Origin: Spiroplasma phoeniceum
Lineage (GTDB): Bacteria > Bacillota_I > Bacilli_A > Mycoplasmatales > Mycoplasmataceae
Reading direction: 5' to 3'
NCBI GenBank assembly: GCA_026239495.1
Contig: CP110830.1
Coordinates: 1,798,001 to 1,862,000, forward strand
Length of the DNA: 64,000 nt
This document shows positions 1-9,445 of the stretch, piece after piece. The notes under the pieces are model-generated. The model did not search any database. It was not told where the DNA came from and worked only from the letters and a program-made list of their open reading frames with translations. A program made the position numbers and the translations under genes. Positions within the stretch are counted from its first letter, which is position 1. Each line of letters opens with the position of its first letter.

Positions 1-895
1 CAATTAATTACTCAATTTACTGTTGTCCCCTTCCTGTTAGTGAGTATCCAACAATTTCATTACTAAATAAGTCTTTAATAGCAAATAAATATAATGATTC
101 TGAATATATTTTAATTATTGTAATATCAATTGATCATTTTTGATTAATTTGATTAGAATGAAAATTACGTTTAAGTAAATAGGGGTATTTTTTTATGTTC
201 ATATAACATATTATTAAAATGTTTAATTCGTTTTTTATGTTTAATTCTAACTTCAGAACATATTTGTAATATCTTCATATAACGATATACAGTACTTGCT
301 GATATTTTTATTTTTTTGTTCTTCCAAATCAATTTTTATTTGTCGATGACATTTATTTTTATTGTTTTTTCAAATTATTTTAATTATTTCTAATATATTG
401 TAATCAATTTTTCATTCATATTTTTCATGAATATTTTTATATTTATTTCATGTATCATATGAAATGCATAATATTTTTAAAAATCATCTTAATGGTAAGA
501 TTGAGTTGTTATTTAATTCGTTTTTAATAAAATAAATTTGTTTTCTAATATTCATCTTTGTTTTTGTTTTTGGAAAAGATTCAAGCTTTTTTAAAATATT
601 ATTTTCTGCTTTTATTTGTTCATTTTCTTTTTTTAATAAATATATATTTTCATCATGCGGATTATTAAAAATTGGCATTTTTTTAATATATGTTCGTTTA
701 TCAAATTTTTTATCTTTATTGAAAACATTAATTCACCTAGAAATAGTTGCAGTACTAATTTCATATTATTTAGATATTAAAGATATTGATTTATTATATT
801 AGTAATATTCGTTAATAATTTTAGTTTTAAATTCAATATCATAGTCTTTTGACCCTTTAGTTTCGCCCTTTCATTTGCCATATAAAAATGTTGGT
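1..895 (-). mobile_element. IS3-like element (family B), decayed, cut by window edge
   Basis: Minus-strand remnant of the same IS3-family element seen complete at 46136-47455. The 5' part of its transposase lies near 881, and the middle of orfB runs off the left edge. It is a pseudogene: the orfA frame is broken by a stop where the better copy encodes NEYYEY, and small insertions disrupt orfB. The 3' half with the last catalytic Glu is outside the window. The IS3 assignment comes from the full copies; family B is my own label. Confidence 0.75.
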
Positions 896-1141
896 TGTAT
901 GTATTATTTAAGGGTTTTAATTAATATCTTAGAAATTGTGGAATAAAAATACGACTTACTTATCTAAAGTATATAACTTTTAATTTTATTGTCAACAATA
1001 TTTTAACATTTTTTAAATTTTTCCACGACAAAAATACATGTTTATTAAAGTTATTTAATTTATTAGATAAAATTAATAAAAATATAAGTTTGACTCTAAA
1101 CTATTATTTACAAAATTATTAATTGAATAATTAACTCTATT
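896..1141. other. no gene seen (AT-rich spacer between mobile fragments)
   Basis: About 250 bp of very AT-rich DNA between the IS3-like remnant and the next fragment. I see no open frame with a start and ribosome binding site, no tRNA and no clear hairpin terminator. Confidence 0.5.
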
Positions 1142-1342
1142 TTATTCTAATGGTTCATTAGTATTAAATAAATTAATTTTATTTTTAAAATTCATCATAC
1201 TAGTATTTAATTTATTTTTAATATTTTTTTCATGATAAGTTGCTTTTTTAACCGAGACACCTTTACAGTAATGTGATATATCACCCTCAATATGACAACC
1301 AGTATTATTTCATAATGTTTGATTTTTGACGCCTTCTTCATT
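1142..1342 (-). pseudogene. C-terminal fragment of an unidentified, probably mobile-element protein
   Basis: An open minus-strand frame of about 66 codons without a start, cut at its upstream side by the IS at 1343. It contains motifs such as WNNTGCHIEGDISHYC, a Cys/His-bearing patch vaguely like the C-terminal part of UPF0236/ISLre2-type mollicute transposases. I do not recognise it with certainty. The matching 5' part is not on the other side of the IS, so the fragment was probably left by recombination between IS copies. Confidence 0.4.
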
Positions 1343-2412
1343 AGACTTCTTGCATAACCCATTAAAATAATTTCAAATATTTGTAAAAAGGGGTTAATAT
1401 AAAATTATAATTTTAATTAATTATGTCTTTTATTTAAAAATTTAATATTTTGCCACAACGAAAAATTATTTTATTATTCAAATTCGTTAATTTTAAATAA
1501 ATCTTTTATGATAACTATAATAATTGTAAATTATAAATTGAAGCAATTAAATTAAATCTTAAACTAAATCGTTTTCTACGATTTATATATTTTTCTGTAA
1601 TAATTTTAAATTTTTTAAGAATAGCAAAAATATTTTCAATAATAATTCTTATTTTTGAAACTAGTCTATTATGTTGTTTTTGTTCTTTATTTAAATGTTT
1701 TTTCTTAGTTTTCTTTGTGGGCATTATAACATTATTGTGAATTTTTTGTATTCCTTGATAACCACTATCAACTATTAATTTGGTATTTTTTAAAATTGCG
1801 ATTTTTGATTCTTTAAATAAAGCATAATCGTGTTTTTTACCAAGTGAAAAACTTGTTGCAATAATTTTTTTGGTTTCTTGTTCGATAATTACTTGTGTTT
1901 TAATAGTGTGTTTTTTCTTTTTACCAGAATAAGATTGTTTTTGTCTTTTTTTGGGCGTTGGATTGGGGTTTCGGTAGCATCAATAATAATAGTTTTATCA
2001 TTAAAATAATCATTTATTAGCGCTTTTTTACCAGCAAATTGCTGAAAATCAGGGTGTTTAATTAAAATATCTTCAATTCACTTGATATTGCGATAACAAT
2101 TAGCTTCACTAATTCCGAAATTTTTTCCAAGATGAAAATAAGTTCGATATTCTCGTCAATACGATAAAGTCATCAATAATCGATTTTCTAGTGATAATTT
2201 ATTAGCTTTGCCACCTTTTTTAAATTTTTCTATTTCAGCTACTTGTAAAATATCTAACATTTTATTAAAAATATCTTGTTTTATTCCTGTTAATCTTAAT
2301 CATTCTTTATCATTAATATTTTTAAATTCATCAAATTTCATAATTTAATATCCTCATAAATTATATTTTATAATAATATTTTAATAATAAAACCAGGTAT
2401 CGCAAGAAGTCT
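1343..2412 (-). mobile_element. IS5-like element, type I, apparently intact copy
   Basis: 1070-bp element with terminal inverted repeats AGACTTCTTGC / GCAAGAAGTCT. It carries a transposase in two overlapping frames. The flanking triplets are ATT on the left and AAT on the right, so no direct target duplication is left, unlike most copies here. Left and right flanks belong to unrelated broken genes, which suggests this copy is the product of recombination between two IS copies. Confidence 0.85.
1515..2341 (-). CDS. IS5-like type I transposase, orfA/orfB joined by -1 frameshift
   Basis: orfA begins MKFDEFKNINDKEW and holds an N-terminal helix-turn-helix-like region and the first catalytic Asp (IIIDATETPIQRP). 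The frame must slip by -1 on the run A AAA AAA just after the QRP codons to enter orfB. orfB carries the second Asp (LIVDSGYQG) and the Glu (KIRIIIENIFAIL), completing a DDE triad. Joined product is about 275 aa. No disabling change is visible, so it could be active. Some IS5-family subgroups are known to use such frameshifting; its use here is inferred from the conserved slippery run. Confidence 0.75.
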
Positions 2413-2413
2413 A

Positions 2414-2693
2414 ATAAATAAAGTTTTAAATTATTACATTAAATTAACTAATGAAAATATTACTAATCAAGATGAAAATTTTTCAAATAAAATTGCTTGT
2501 TTTGATGAACAAAAAAATTATTAAAATATTTTATCAACGATTATCACCATTAGAAAAAGAAGTATTTCGGTTATGATTTGCTGGTGAAAATATTTATAAT
2601 ATTCACCGCTTATTAGGGTTAAATTATCGGCAAGTTGATAATGCAATGCAACGAATTATGCAAAAAAAAAGATATTTTTACAAAAATAGTTAA
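2414..2693 (+). pseudogene. sigma-70-like factor, 3' remnant cut by IS and frameshifted
   Basis: The last 50 or so codons read LSPLEKEVFRLWFAGENIYN...LLGLNYRQVDNAMQRI, which looks like region 4.2 of a sigma-70-family factor (helix-turn-helix after a conserved LS.LE.EV). The frame shifts within an A-run near 2510-2516, and the 5' part is missing because the IS ends at 2412. In Bacillus-type genomes sigH lies just before rpmG-secE-nusG, so gene order supports a sigH-like origin. It cannot make a working sigma factor. Confidence 0.55.
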
Positions 2694-2746
2694 TTAAGTA
2701 TATGAATATTGTTATTAATATACTATAATTAATTATGGTGAATATT

Positions 2747-2896
2747 ATGCGCGAAAAGATTATATTAGTATGTTCAGAATGTTTAAATCGAAACTATACA
2801 ACATTTAAAAACAAAATGACACAAAAAGAACGATTAGAAATAAATAAGTTTTGTAAAACATGTAATAAACATAATAAACATAAAGAAACAAGGTAG
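2747..2896 (+). CDS. rpmG: 50S ribosomal protein L33
   Basis: 49-aa basic protein starting [12 protein letters not shown] with a second CKTC pair, the four-Cys zinc ribbon form of L33. It binds the large subunit near the E site. A TATAAT-like -10 sits just upstream (about 2723), so the rpmG-secE-nusG operon probably starts here, after the broken sigma gene. An in-frame ATG at 2735 could add four residues; the 2747 start matches the family better. Confidence 0.9.
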   Translation: MREKIILVCSECLNRNYTTFKNKMTQKERLEINKFCKTCNKHNKHKETR

Positions 2897-2907
2897 GGGT
2901 GCTTGCA

Positions 2908-3342
2908 ATGAAAAAAAATGAAAAATCAAAAAAGAATGTTAAAACTGTTTTAACAAAAGAAAAAAAAGCGTTAAAAATTCAAAAGAAAAATGAAAAAGCA
3001 GCGCTAATTTTTCAAAAAAAAGCAAGTAAAAAAGCACTAATTCAAGTTGGAACAAAAAAAGTAAGCACAACACCAGAGATTGATGAGAATGGTGAACCAA
3101 TTAAAAAAGGTCTTTTTAAGCTTAAAAATTCAAATAAAAGTAAAAAAACAAATTGAAAATTAGCTTTTCGTGAATTTCCTGTCAAAATGGCAAAAGAAGT
3201 CACGAGAATTCGATGAACAAGTAAGGTTAGCTTGGGACGCAAGTTTTTAATCACAATTTTATTTATTATTGCTTTTGCGTTGTTTTATTTAGTATTAGAT
3301 TTAGTTTTACATCATTTACTAACTGTTGCTCGCATTATATAA
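2908..3342 (+). CDS. secE: preprotein translocase subunit SecE
   Basis: 144 aa with one UGA-coded Trp. The first 90 or so residues are very rich in Lys and low in complexity, a mollicute-type extension. After it comes the SecE core: an amphipathic stretch (FREFPVKMAKEVTRIRW) and one membrane helix (FLITILFIIAFALFYLVLD). It clamps SecY in the membrane. It lies between rpmG and nusG, the classic order. A GTG at 2899 could start it three codons earlier; the ATG has the AGG/GGGG-like ribosome site at 2891-2899. Confidence 0.85.
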
Positions 3343-3371
3343 TAGATAATTAAAAGGAGTAAAGCAAGGTA

Positions 3372-4025
3372 ATGTTAGGAAAAAACACAATAAAAGATGA
3401 AATCATTGATAATGATAAAAGTAAAGACAGAGAAACTTTAGAAGACGCCACAAAGTATCCTGGAAAATGATATGTAATTAATTGTTATTCTGGACATGAA
3501 GATGGTGTTCGTGATGACTTAATTCAACGGGTAGAATCATTAAATATGAAAGATGTTGTTTTTGATATTAGAGTTGTAAAAGAGATAGCTTCAGCCAAAA
3601 AAGGTGGAAAACTAATAGAAAAAGAAAAAAATGCGTACCCAGGCTATATTTTTATTAATATGATTATGAACGATGAAGCTTGATACATTGTTCGGAACAC
3701 AACAGGGGTTACTGGATTTATTGGATCATCAGGGCGAGGAACAAAACCTTTTCCTTTAACAGATCAAGAAGCAAGGACAATGCTTTCAAAATCATTGACA
3801 GCTAAAAAAACAGCAACACAGCAAGGAAAAAAAGTTAAAAAAGTATTTGTGGCAAACTTTGAAGTGAATGATTATATTCAAATTTTATCAGGAACTTTTA
3901 CTGATATGGAAGGACAAGTAACAAAAATTGACACTTCAAAAGGGATTGCGATAGTAAATTTAGAAATGTTTGGTCGTTTGACACCTGCTGAAGTTGAATT
4001 TGACCAATGTAAAAAAATTGGTTAG
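3372..4025 (+). CDS. nusG: transcription termination/antitermination factor NusG
   Basis: 217 aa. Residues about 35-130 form the NGN domain that binds RNA polymerase (WYVINCYSGHEDGVRDDL, AYPGYIFINM, VRNTTGVTGFIG). The C-terminal KOW motif (NDYIQILSGTFTDMEGQV) contacts partners such as the ribosome. A 30-residue charged N-terminal extension precedes the usual start. The ribosome site is AAGG just before ATG. Last gene of the rpmG-secE-nusG operon and followed by a weak terminator. Confidence 0.95.
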
Positions 4026-4030
4026 GTTAG

Positions 4031-4067
4031 AGCATAGCAAATTAATATTAATTTTTTTTATGCTTTT
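4031..4067 (+). terminator. weak intrinsic terminator after nusG
   Basis: AGCATA pairs with TATGCT across an AT-rich loop and is followed by a run of seven T. The stem is only 6 bp, so termination may be partial. Confidence 0.45.
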
Positions 4068-4073
4068 TTTAAA

Positions 4074-4667
4074 ATGATAAATGTGAACCGTTTAACTGAG
4101 GACACCTTTTTTATGCGAAATGCTGCTATTGTTGCGCGCGAACTATTAGGAAAATATTTAGTTCGAATTATTGCTGGGAAAAAAATTATTTGTAAAATTA
4201 TTGAAACTGAAGCTTATGATGGACCCGAAGATGATGCTAATCATGGTTTTAACAATAAACGTAGTTCTCGTAATAAAACACTTTTTTGGAAAGGTGGCTT
4301 TGCACATGTTTTTCTCATTTATGGGATGTATCATTGTTTTAATATTGTTACTGACCAAGTTGATTTTCCAAGTGCAGTTTTATTACGCGCTGGTGAAATT
4401 ATTATTGATGAAACTGTTCCCGACTTTGTTTCAACACCACGGCTAGCAAATGGCCCTGGAAAGTTATCGCTCTATTTAAAAATTACTAAAGCTGATGATG
4501 GACTTTCGCTGCTAGAAAGTGAAGTTTTATATCTTGCCGAAGATATAGTACCAACTGCAATTGAAATTACAACTACACCACGGGTCAACATTGAGTATGC
4601 AACAAATTTTAAATTAAAACCATATCGATTTTATATTACAGATCATAAAGCAGTTTCGAAAAAATAA
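4074..4667 (+). CDS. mpg: DNA-3-methyladenine glycosylase (AAG/MPG family)
   Basis: 197 aa, the usual size. It removes alkylated purines to start base-excision repair. The catalytic Glu is visible in IIETEAYDGPEDDANH, followed by the family motifs RNKTLFWKGGFAHVFLIYG and MYHCFNIV and the late RLANGPGKL motif. Only 48 bp from nusG, with no good ribosome site visible, so the start is less certain than the identity. UGG codons are used for Trp here. Confidence 0.9.
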   Translation: MINVNRLTEDTFFMRNAAIVARELLGKYLVRIIAGKKIICKIIETEAYDGPEDDANHGFNNKRSSRNKTLFWKGGFAHVFLIYGMYHCFNIVTDQVDFPSAVLLRAGEIIIDETVPDFVSTPRLANGPGKLSLYLKITKADDGLSLLESEVLYLAEDIVPTAIEITTTPRVNIEYATNFKLKPYRFYITDHKAVSKK

Positions 4668-4676
4668 GAGGTTAAA

Positions 4677-5270
4677 ATGAATAAAGCAAAAAAAGCAGAA
4701 ATTTGAAAGATTCACCGGGAATTTTCTTATCTTGAGATTAGCAATATGGGGCGTGTTCGTAATATTTTAACAAAGAAAGTTAAGAAATTAAAGAAGCCAA
4801 AAAATACTAATTATTATTTAATTCGGCGTCGTGAAGATGGAAAAACAAAAACAAGGCCATTACATAAGTTGGTTGTTGAGTTATTTATTGGTTCAGTTCC
4901 GCAAAATATGACAATTGATCATATTAATGGTAATCCTGGTGATAATCGAGCAGAAAATTTAGAAATTGTTTCAAAACGAGAAAATACAATTCGGCAAATT
5001 AGGATGTGATCACATCCGCATAGTTTTTATAATCGAGATTTAGTGGAAGCACATAGTGAGAAACGATGAATTTATCGTGGTAAACTATATAATTGAATTG
5101 AAATCTTAAAGCTATTGCATGCTCAAGGAATTATATACTATCAAGTGAAATGGAAAGGAAGTAGCAAAAGGCGAATTGGTCAACTACCAAATGGTGAAAC
5201 AATTATACGTGTCAAAAATATTGATTCTAATAATGGTGATTATGATTTTTTAAAAAACTATTATGAATAA
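4677..5270 (+). CDS. HNH endonuclease-like protein with NUMOD4 motif
   Basis: 197 aa, three UGA Trp codons. The N-terminus (EIWKIHREFSYLEISNMGRV) matches the NUMOD4 motif of homing-type nucleases. It is followed by an HNH core with H at the start of HKLVVELFIG and the pair IDHINGNPGDNR...NLEIVSKREN. The last 65 or so residues are unassigned. Standalone, 9 bp after mpg, ribosome site AGAGG. HNH/NUMOD4 proteins are usual in phages and introns, yet no intron is visible nearby. DNA-cutting activity is a family inference. Confidence 0.75.
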
Positions 5271-5793
5271 AAAACATAATAGTTTTTTTAAAAAAAATAA
5301 TTTGTGGTTTAAGTCCAACACTAGCATTTAAGTCAATAATACCATGATATTTTAATTTAATAGCATCAACAAGTGTTGCTGATATGCAAACATCTGTAGC
5401 AACACCAACAATGACCAAGCTAGTAACCTTGTGTTCTTGAAGAAATTCATGTAATCCATTTGAAGTATGATTATCACTAAAAAAACCACTGTAGCTATCA
5501 AAATCTTGTTGTGTTCCTTTTAAAATAATATGGTCAAATTGCAATTTAGTTAATTTATATAACTCACTACCAAATGTATTTGCAATGCAATGCGGACCTC
5601 ATTTAGCAAACGAACAATGATTATTAGGATGAAAATCTTTTGTCGCAATAACTAAATCACCATTCTGATGAAATTCATCAATTAAAGCAACAATTTTTTC
5701 ATATAATTTTTCTGCTCCCGGAACATATAAAGCTCCTTTAGGATCAACAAAGTCATTTTGATAATCAACCACAATTAAGGCTTTTTTATTCAT
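5227..5793 (-). CDS. pncA: nicotinamidase / isochorismatase-family hydrolase, C-terminus probably altered
   Basis: 188 aa if read to the stop at 5227. The N-terminal Asp (IVVDYQNDFVDP), the KGTQQDFDSYSGF region and the nucleophile Cys (VGVATDVCISAT) fit nicotinamidase, which turns nicotinamide into nicotinate for NAD salvage. After the DLNASVGL stretch the sequence no longer resembles the family and runs through the terminator into the convergent gene. A late frameshift or lost stop is likely. The core with the catalytic residues is intact, so activity is possible. Confidence 0.75.
5252..5289. terminator. bidirectional terminator between convergent genes
   Basis: Perfect 14-bp inverted repeat AAAAAACTATTATG / CATAATAGTTTTTT with a 9-nt loop and T-runs on both strands. 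It overlaps the last codons of the HNH gene and the extended 3' end of the minus-strand gene. Confidence 0.85.
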
Positions 5794-5887
5794 TTCATAA
5801 TCCTCTCAATTATTTTTTAAATGTTTATATATTACCACATATATTGTTATAATGTTAAAAGAAATTAAAAATTCTAGGGGGATATTG

Positions 5888-6586
5888 ATGATTAAATTAA
5901 TTAAAACAGCGCTACCAGAATTAGAAATTACACCTGAGCAAGAAAAACAGTTACAATTATATTATCAATATTTAGTTGAACAAAACCAAATTATGAATTT
6001 AACCACAATTATTAATGAAGACGATGTTTATCTTAAACATTTTCTTGATTCAGGATTATTATTAAAAGAATTCTTATTGTCAAAGGAGATGACAGTTAGT
6101 GACGTTGGCAGTGGGGCTGGTTTTCCAGGGCTGGTTTTAAAAATTCTTTGCCCAACAATTAAATTAACAATTATTGAAGCATTAGAAAAACGATGCTTAT
6201 TTTTAAAATGATTAGTGATGAAGTTACAATTAAAAAATGTTGAAATTATTCATTCTCGAGCAGAGGAATATAGTCGAGAGCATACTGAATCTTTTAAACT
6301 TGTTGTTTCTCGTGCTGTTGCTAATTTAGGGGTGCTTTTAGAATTAGTAGTACGAATGGTTAAAACATCGGGAAGGATTATTTGTTATAAAGGGCCAAAT
6401 GTTAAGGCTGAATTACAAGCGGCGCAAAAAACTTTATCAGTTTTAAATTTAAAATTAGAAAAAATTCAACATGAAACGATTCCACAACTTGGCGAACGGA
6501 ACATTTGTTATTTTATTAAAACAGAGGCAACTGCAGAACCATATCCTCGCCGGTTTAATCAAATAAAAAAATTTCCAATTGGATAA
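5888..6586 (+). CDS. rsmG: 16S rRNA (guanine-N7) methyltransferase RsmG
   Basis: 232 aa, normal length. It methylates a guanine in the 530 loop of 16S rRNA using SAM. The SAM-binding glycine loop is DVGSGAGFPGL, preceded by NLTTI and LKHFLDS, with SRAVANL and YKGPN further on. The start at 5888 is chosen for its AGGGGG ribosome site; an upstream in-frame ATG at 5852 lacks one. It leads rsmG-parA-parB, a cluster often near replication origins. Confidence 0.95.
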
Positions 6587-6645
6587 AGTGTTATATAATA
6601 ATAATGTATAAAATTATCAGAGTCAACGGAACAGAAAGGACAAAT

Positions 6646-7422
6646 ATGGGGAAAATTATTGCAATCACAAACCAAAAAGGTGGCGTTGGTAAAACAACAA
6701 CTTCGATTAACTTAGCGGCCGGATTGGCACGTACTGGACGAAAGATTTTATTAGTGGATGTTGATCCCCAAGGAAATGCAACAACAGGGACAGGCGCTAA
6801 TAAAGAAGAAATTTATGAAAGTATGTATGATGTTTTAGTTGGACAAATCCCATTAAAAAATATTATTATTTCAAATATTATGACCAATGTTGATTTAGCA
6901 CCAGCAACCATTTCATTAGCGGGAGCAGATATTTATTTTATGGAAAGAACAGAAGATAATCAAAGCATTTTATTAGAGCGGATTAAACCGGTTCATGATA
7001 AGTATGATTTTATTTTAATTGATTGCCCCCCTTCCTTAGGATTAATTAATCGAAACGCATTAGCTTGTGCCGATTCTGTTTTAATTCCAATTCAAGCAGA
7101 GTATTATGCTTTAGAAGGGTTGGCACAGTTATTAACAACAATTCATTTTGTACAAAAAATGTTTAATGAAAGTTTAGCAATTGAAGGAATTGTTTTAACA
7201 ATGTTTGATTCACGAACAAAATTATCATTTGAAGTGATGACAGAAGTTAAAAAATATTTTAATGAAAAAGTTTATCGAACACATATTCCAAGAAATGTTA
7301 AAATTAGTGAATCACCATCACATGGTTTGAGTATTTTTGAATATGATAAAGGTGGCGCAGGTGCGGTTGCTTATGAAGAATTAGCGAGAGAGGTGTTGGC
7401 AAACAATGGCAAGCAATACTAA
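6646..7422 (+). CDS. parA: chromosome partitioning ATPase ParA (Soj)
   Basis: 258 aa. Deviant Walker A near the N-terminus (NQKGGVGKTTTSIN), switch I (LLVDVDPQGNAT) and Walker B (FILIDCPPSLG) define the ParA/Soj ATPase that moves or organises ParB-bound origins. Start taken at 6646, which has AAAGGA upstream; an in-frame ATG at 6604 would add 14 residues with no ribosome site. It overlaps parB by 17 bp, so translation is probably coupled. Confidence 0.95.
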   Translation: MGKIIAITNQKGGVGKTTTSINLAAGLARTGRKILLVDVDPQGNATTGTGANKEEIYESMYDVLVGQIPLKNIIISNIMTNVDLAPATISLAGADIYFMERTEDNQSILLERIKPVHDKYDFILIDCPPSLGLINRNALACADSVLIPIQAEYYALEGLAQLLTTIHFVQKMFNESLAIEGIVLTMFDSRTKLSFEVMTEVKKYFNEKVYRTHIPRNVKISESPSHGLSIFEYDKGGAGAVAYEELAREVLANNGKQY

Positions 7423-8311
7423 GAATACTAAGAGTCGATTAAGTTCAAAAGGGCTAGATAAAATTTTTGGTGAAGGAATCAACGAAGTAATTAAAGGGAT
7501 TGAAAGCAATGAAGCATTAAAAGAGGCAGCGAATGAAATTGCATTAGCGGAAATTTTTCCTAATCCGCATCAACCCCGCAAAAATTTTAATGAAGAAGAA
7601 TTAATAGAATTAGCACAGTCAATTAAAGAATATGGTTTAATTCAACCTATTATTGTAAAAAAAACGAATAATGGTTATTATTTAGTTGCCGGAGAGCGTC
7701 GTAGTCGGTCTGCCAAATTAGCAGGATTAACAACTATTCCAGCAATTGTTGTTGATTTTAATGATCAGCAGATGAAAGAAGTTGCTTTAATTGAAAACAT
7801 TCAACGGGTTGATTTAAATTCAATTGAAGAAGCTAATGCTTATAAAGAATTAATTGAGTTACTAGGATTAACCCAAGAAGAATTAGCACAACGAATTGGA
7901 AAATCACGAAGTCATGTCACAAATACGATGCGATTATTAAGTTTACCAACTGAAGTGATAACCTTGTTATTAGAAAATAAAGTAACAATGGGGCAAGTTA
8001 AACCATTAATTAGTTTAAATGTTGACAAAAATGAATTAAAAAATATTATTAATAAGATTATTAATTTAAATTTAAATGCGCGTCAGGTTGAAGAATTGGT
8101 CAAAGAATATAATCAAAAAACAACGAAACCATTAATTGAAAATTCAGATAAGGATTCATCAAAACGATCTGTTAATGAATTTTTGGAAAATAAAATAATG
8201 CGAAAATTAGGAACAAAAGTAGTTATTGATACTGACAAAATTGTTATAAAGTATATTGGAATTAAAGATTTAAACCGTATTTTAGAATTATTAGATTTAA
8301 TTGATGATTAA
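7406..8311 (+). CDS. parB: chromosome partitioning protein ParB (Spo0J)
   Basis: 301 aa. The N-terminal CTPase/ParB box includes NPHQPRKNF, LIQPIIV and the GERR motif (LVAGERRSRSAKLAG). The central helix-turn-helix is QEELAQRIGKSRSHVTNTMR. A C-terminal dimerisation domain ends in LNRILELLDLID. It binds parS sites near the origin together with ParA. I saw no clear parS copy in the window, but parS can lie elsewhere. Confidence 0.95.
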   Translation: MASNTKNTKSRLSSKGLDKIFGEGINEVIKGIESNEALKEAANEIALAEIFPNPHQPRKNFNEEELIELAQSIKEYGLIQPIIVKKTNNGYYLVAGERRSRSAKLAGLTTIPAIVVDFNDQQMKEVALIENIQRVDLNSIEEANAYKELIELLGLTQEELAQRIGKSRSHVTNTMRLLSLPTEVITLLLENKVTMGQVKPLISLNVDKNELKNIINKIINLNLNARQVEELVKEYNQKTTKPLIENSDKDSSKRSVNEFLENKIMRKLGTKVVIDTDKIVIKYIGIKDLNRILELLDLIDD

Positions 8312-8332
8312 TTAATAGCAAGGAAGAACATA

Positions 8333-9433
8333 ATGGCATTAAAAATGGGAATAGTTGGTTTACCAAACGTTGGTAAATCAACTTTATTTAACGCAATTAC
8401 AAATTCACAAGTTGAAGCAGCTAATTATCCATTTGCAACAATTAATCCAAATATTGGAACGGTAGAAGTTCCTGATGAACGAATAGATACTTTAATTACT
8501 CTTTGTGCTCCGAACAAAGTAATTCATAGCACATTTGAATTTTATGATATTGCTGGATTAATTGCGGGAGCTAGTAAAGGTGAGGGTTTAGGAAATGCTT
8601 TTTTGCAAAATATTCGCGAAACTGATGCAATTTGTATGGTCATCCGTTGTTTTGATAATAAAGATATTACCCACGTTGAAGGAACAATTGATCCAATTCG
8701 TGATATTGAAATTATTAATTTAGAATTAATTATTTCTGACCAAGAACAAATTAAAAAACGAATTGATAAAATTAGCAAAAAAGCACAAACTTTAAAACAA
8801 AAAGAAGATGTTTTTGAATATGAATTATTATTAAAGTTAGCAACAGGATTAGAACAAAATAAATTATTAAAAGATTTAACATTATCAGATGATGAACTAA
8901 AAGTAGTAAAGAATTTTAATTTATTAACAATTAAGCCCTTTATTTATGTTGCTAATTTTGCAGAAAGTGATTTAAACCAACCAGATAATTTTTATATTAA
9001 AACAGTTAAAAAATATTCTCAACAACAAGCAATTGAAGTCGTTTTTATTTGTGCTAAAATTGAAGAAGAATTATCAGCATTAGAACCAAATGATCGGAAA
9101 TTATTAATGGCTGATTATGGAATTAAAGAAGCTGGTTTAAGTCAATTAATTAAAAAATCTTATGCTTTATTAGGATTACAAACATTTTTTACTGCTGGCA
9201 AGCAAGAAGTACGAGCATTGACTTTTAAAAAAGGAGCAACAGCACCAATGTGTGCAGGAATGATTCATTCTGACTTTGAACGTGGTTTTATTCGAGCAGA
9301 AGTTTATTCTTATGATGATTTAGTGCAATATGGTAGTGAAAAAGCTGTAAAAGAAAATGGCCGGTTAAGAAGCGAAGGGAAAACTTATGTTATGCAAGAC
9401 GGCGATATATGTTTTTTTAAATTTAATGTTTAG
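8333..9433 (+). CDS. ychF: ribosome-associated ATPase/GTPase YchF (OLA1 family)
   Basis: 366 aa, the normal length. P-loop GLPNVGKSTLFNAIT, switch motif NPNIGTVEVPD, G3 FYDIAGLI, and the family-specific VANFAE in place of NKxD, which explains the preference for ATP. A C-terminal TGS domain follows (FFTAGKQEVRALTFKKG to FFKFNV). It sits 21 bp after parB with its own AAGGAAG ribosome site, the usual parB-ychF order of mollicutes. Confidence 0.95.
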   Translation: MALKMGIVGLPNVGKSTLFNAITNSQVEAANYPFATINPNIGTVEVPDERIDTLITLCAPNKVIHSTFEFYDIAGLIAGASKGEGLGNAFLQNIRETDAICMVIRCFDNKDITHVEGTIDPIRDIEIINLELIISDQEQIKKRIDKISKKAQTLKQKEDVFEYELLLKLATGLEQNKLLKDLTLSDDELKVVKNFNLLTIKPFIYVANFAESDLNQPDNFYIKTVKKYSQQQAIEVVFICAKIEEELSALEPNDRKLLMADYGIKEAGLSQLIKKSYALLGLQTFFTAGKQEVRALTFKKGATAPMCAGMIHSDFERGFIRAEVYSYDDLVQYGSEKAVKENGRLRSEGKTYVMQDGDICFFKFNV

Positions 9434-9445
9434 GGAGAAATAATA

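Noticed and set aside
6604-6645. Upstream start for parA
   Set aside because: The extra 14 residues have no ribosome site, and the family begins at MGKIIAITNQKGG.
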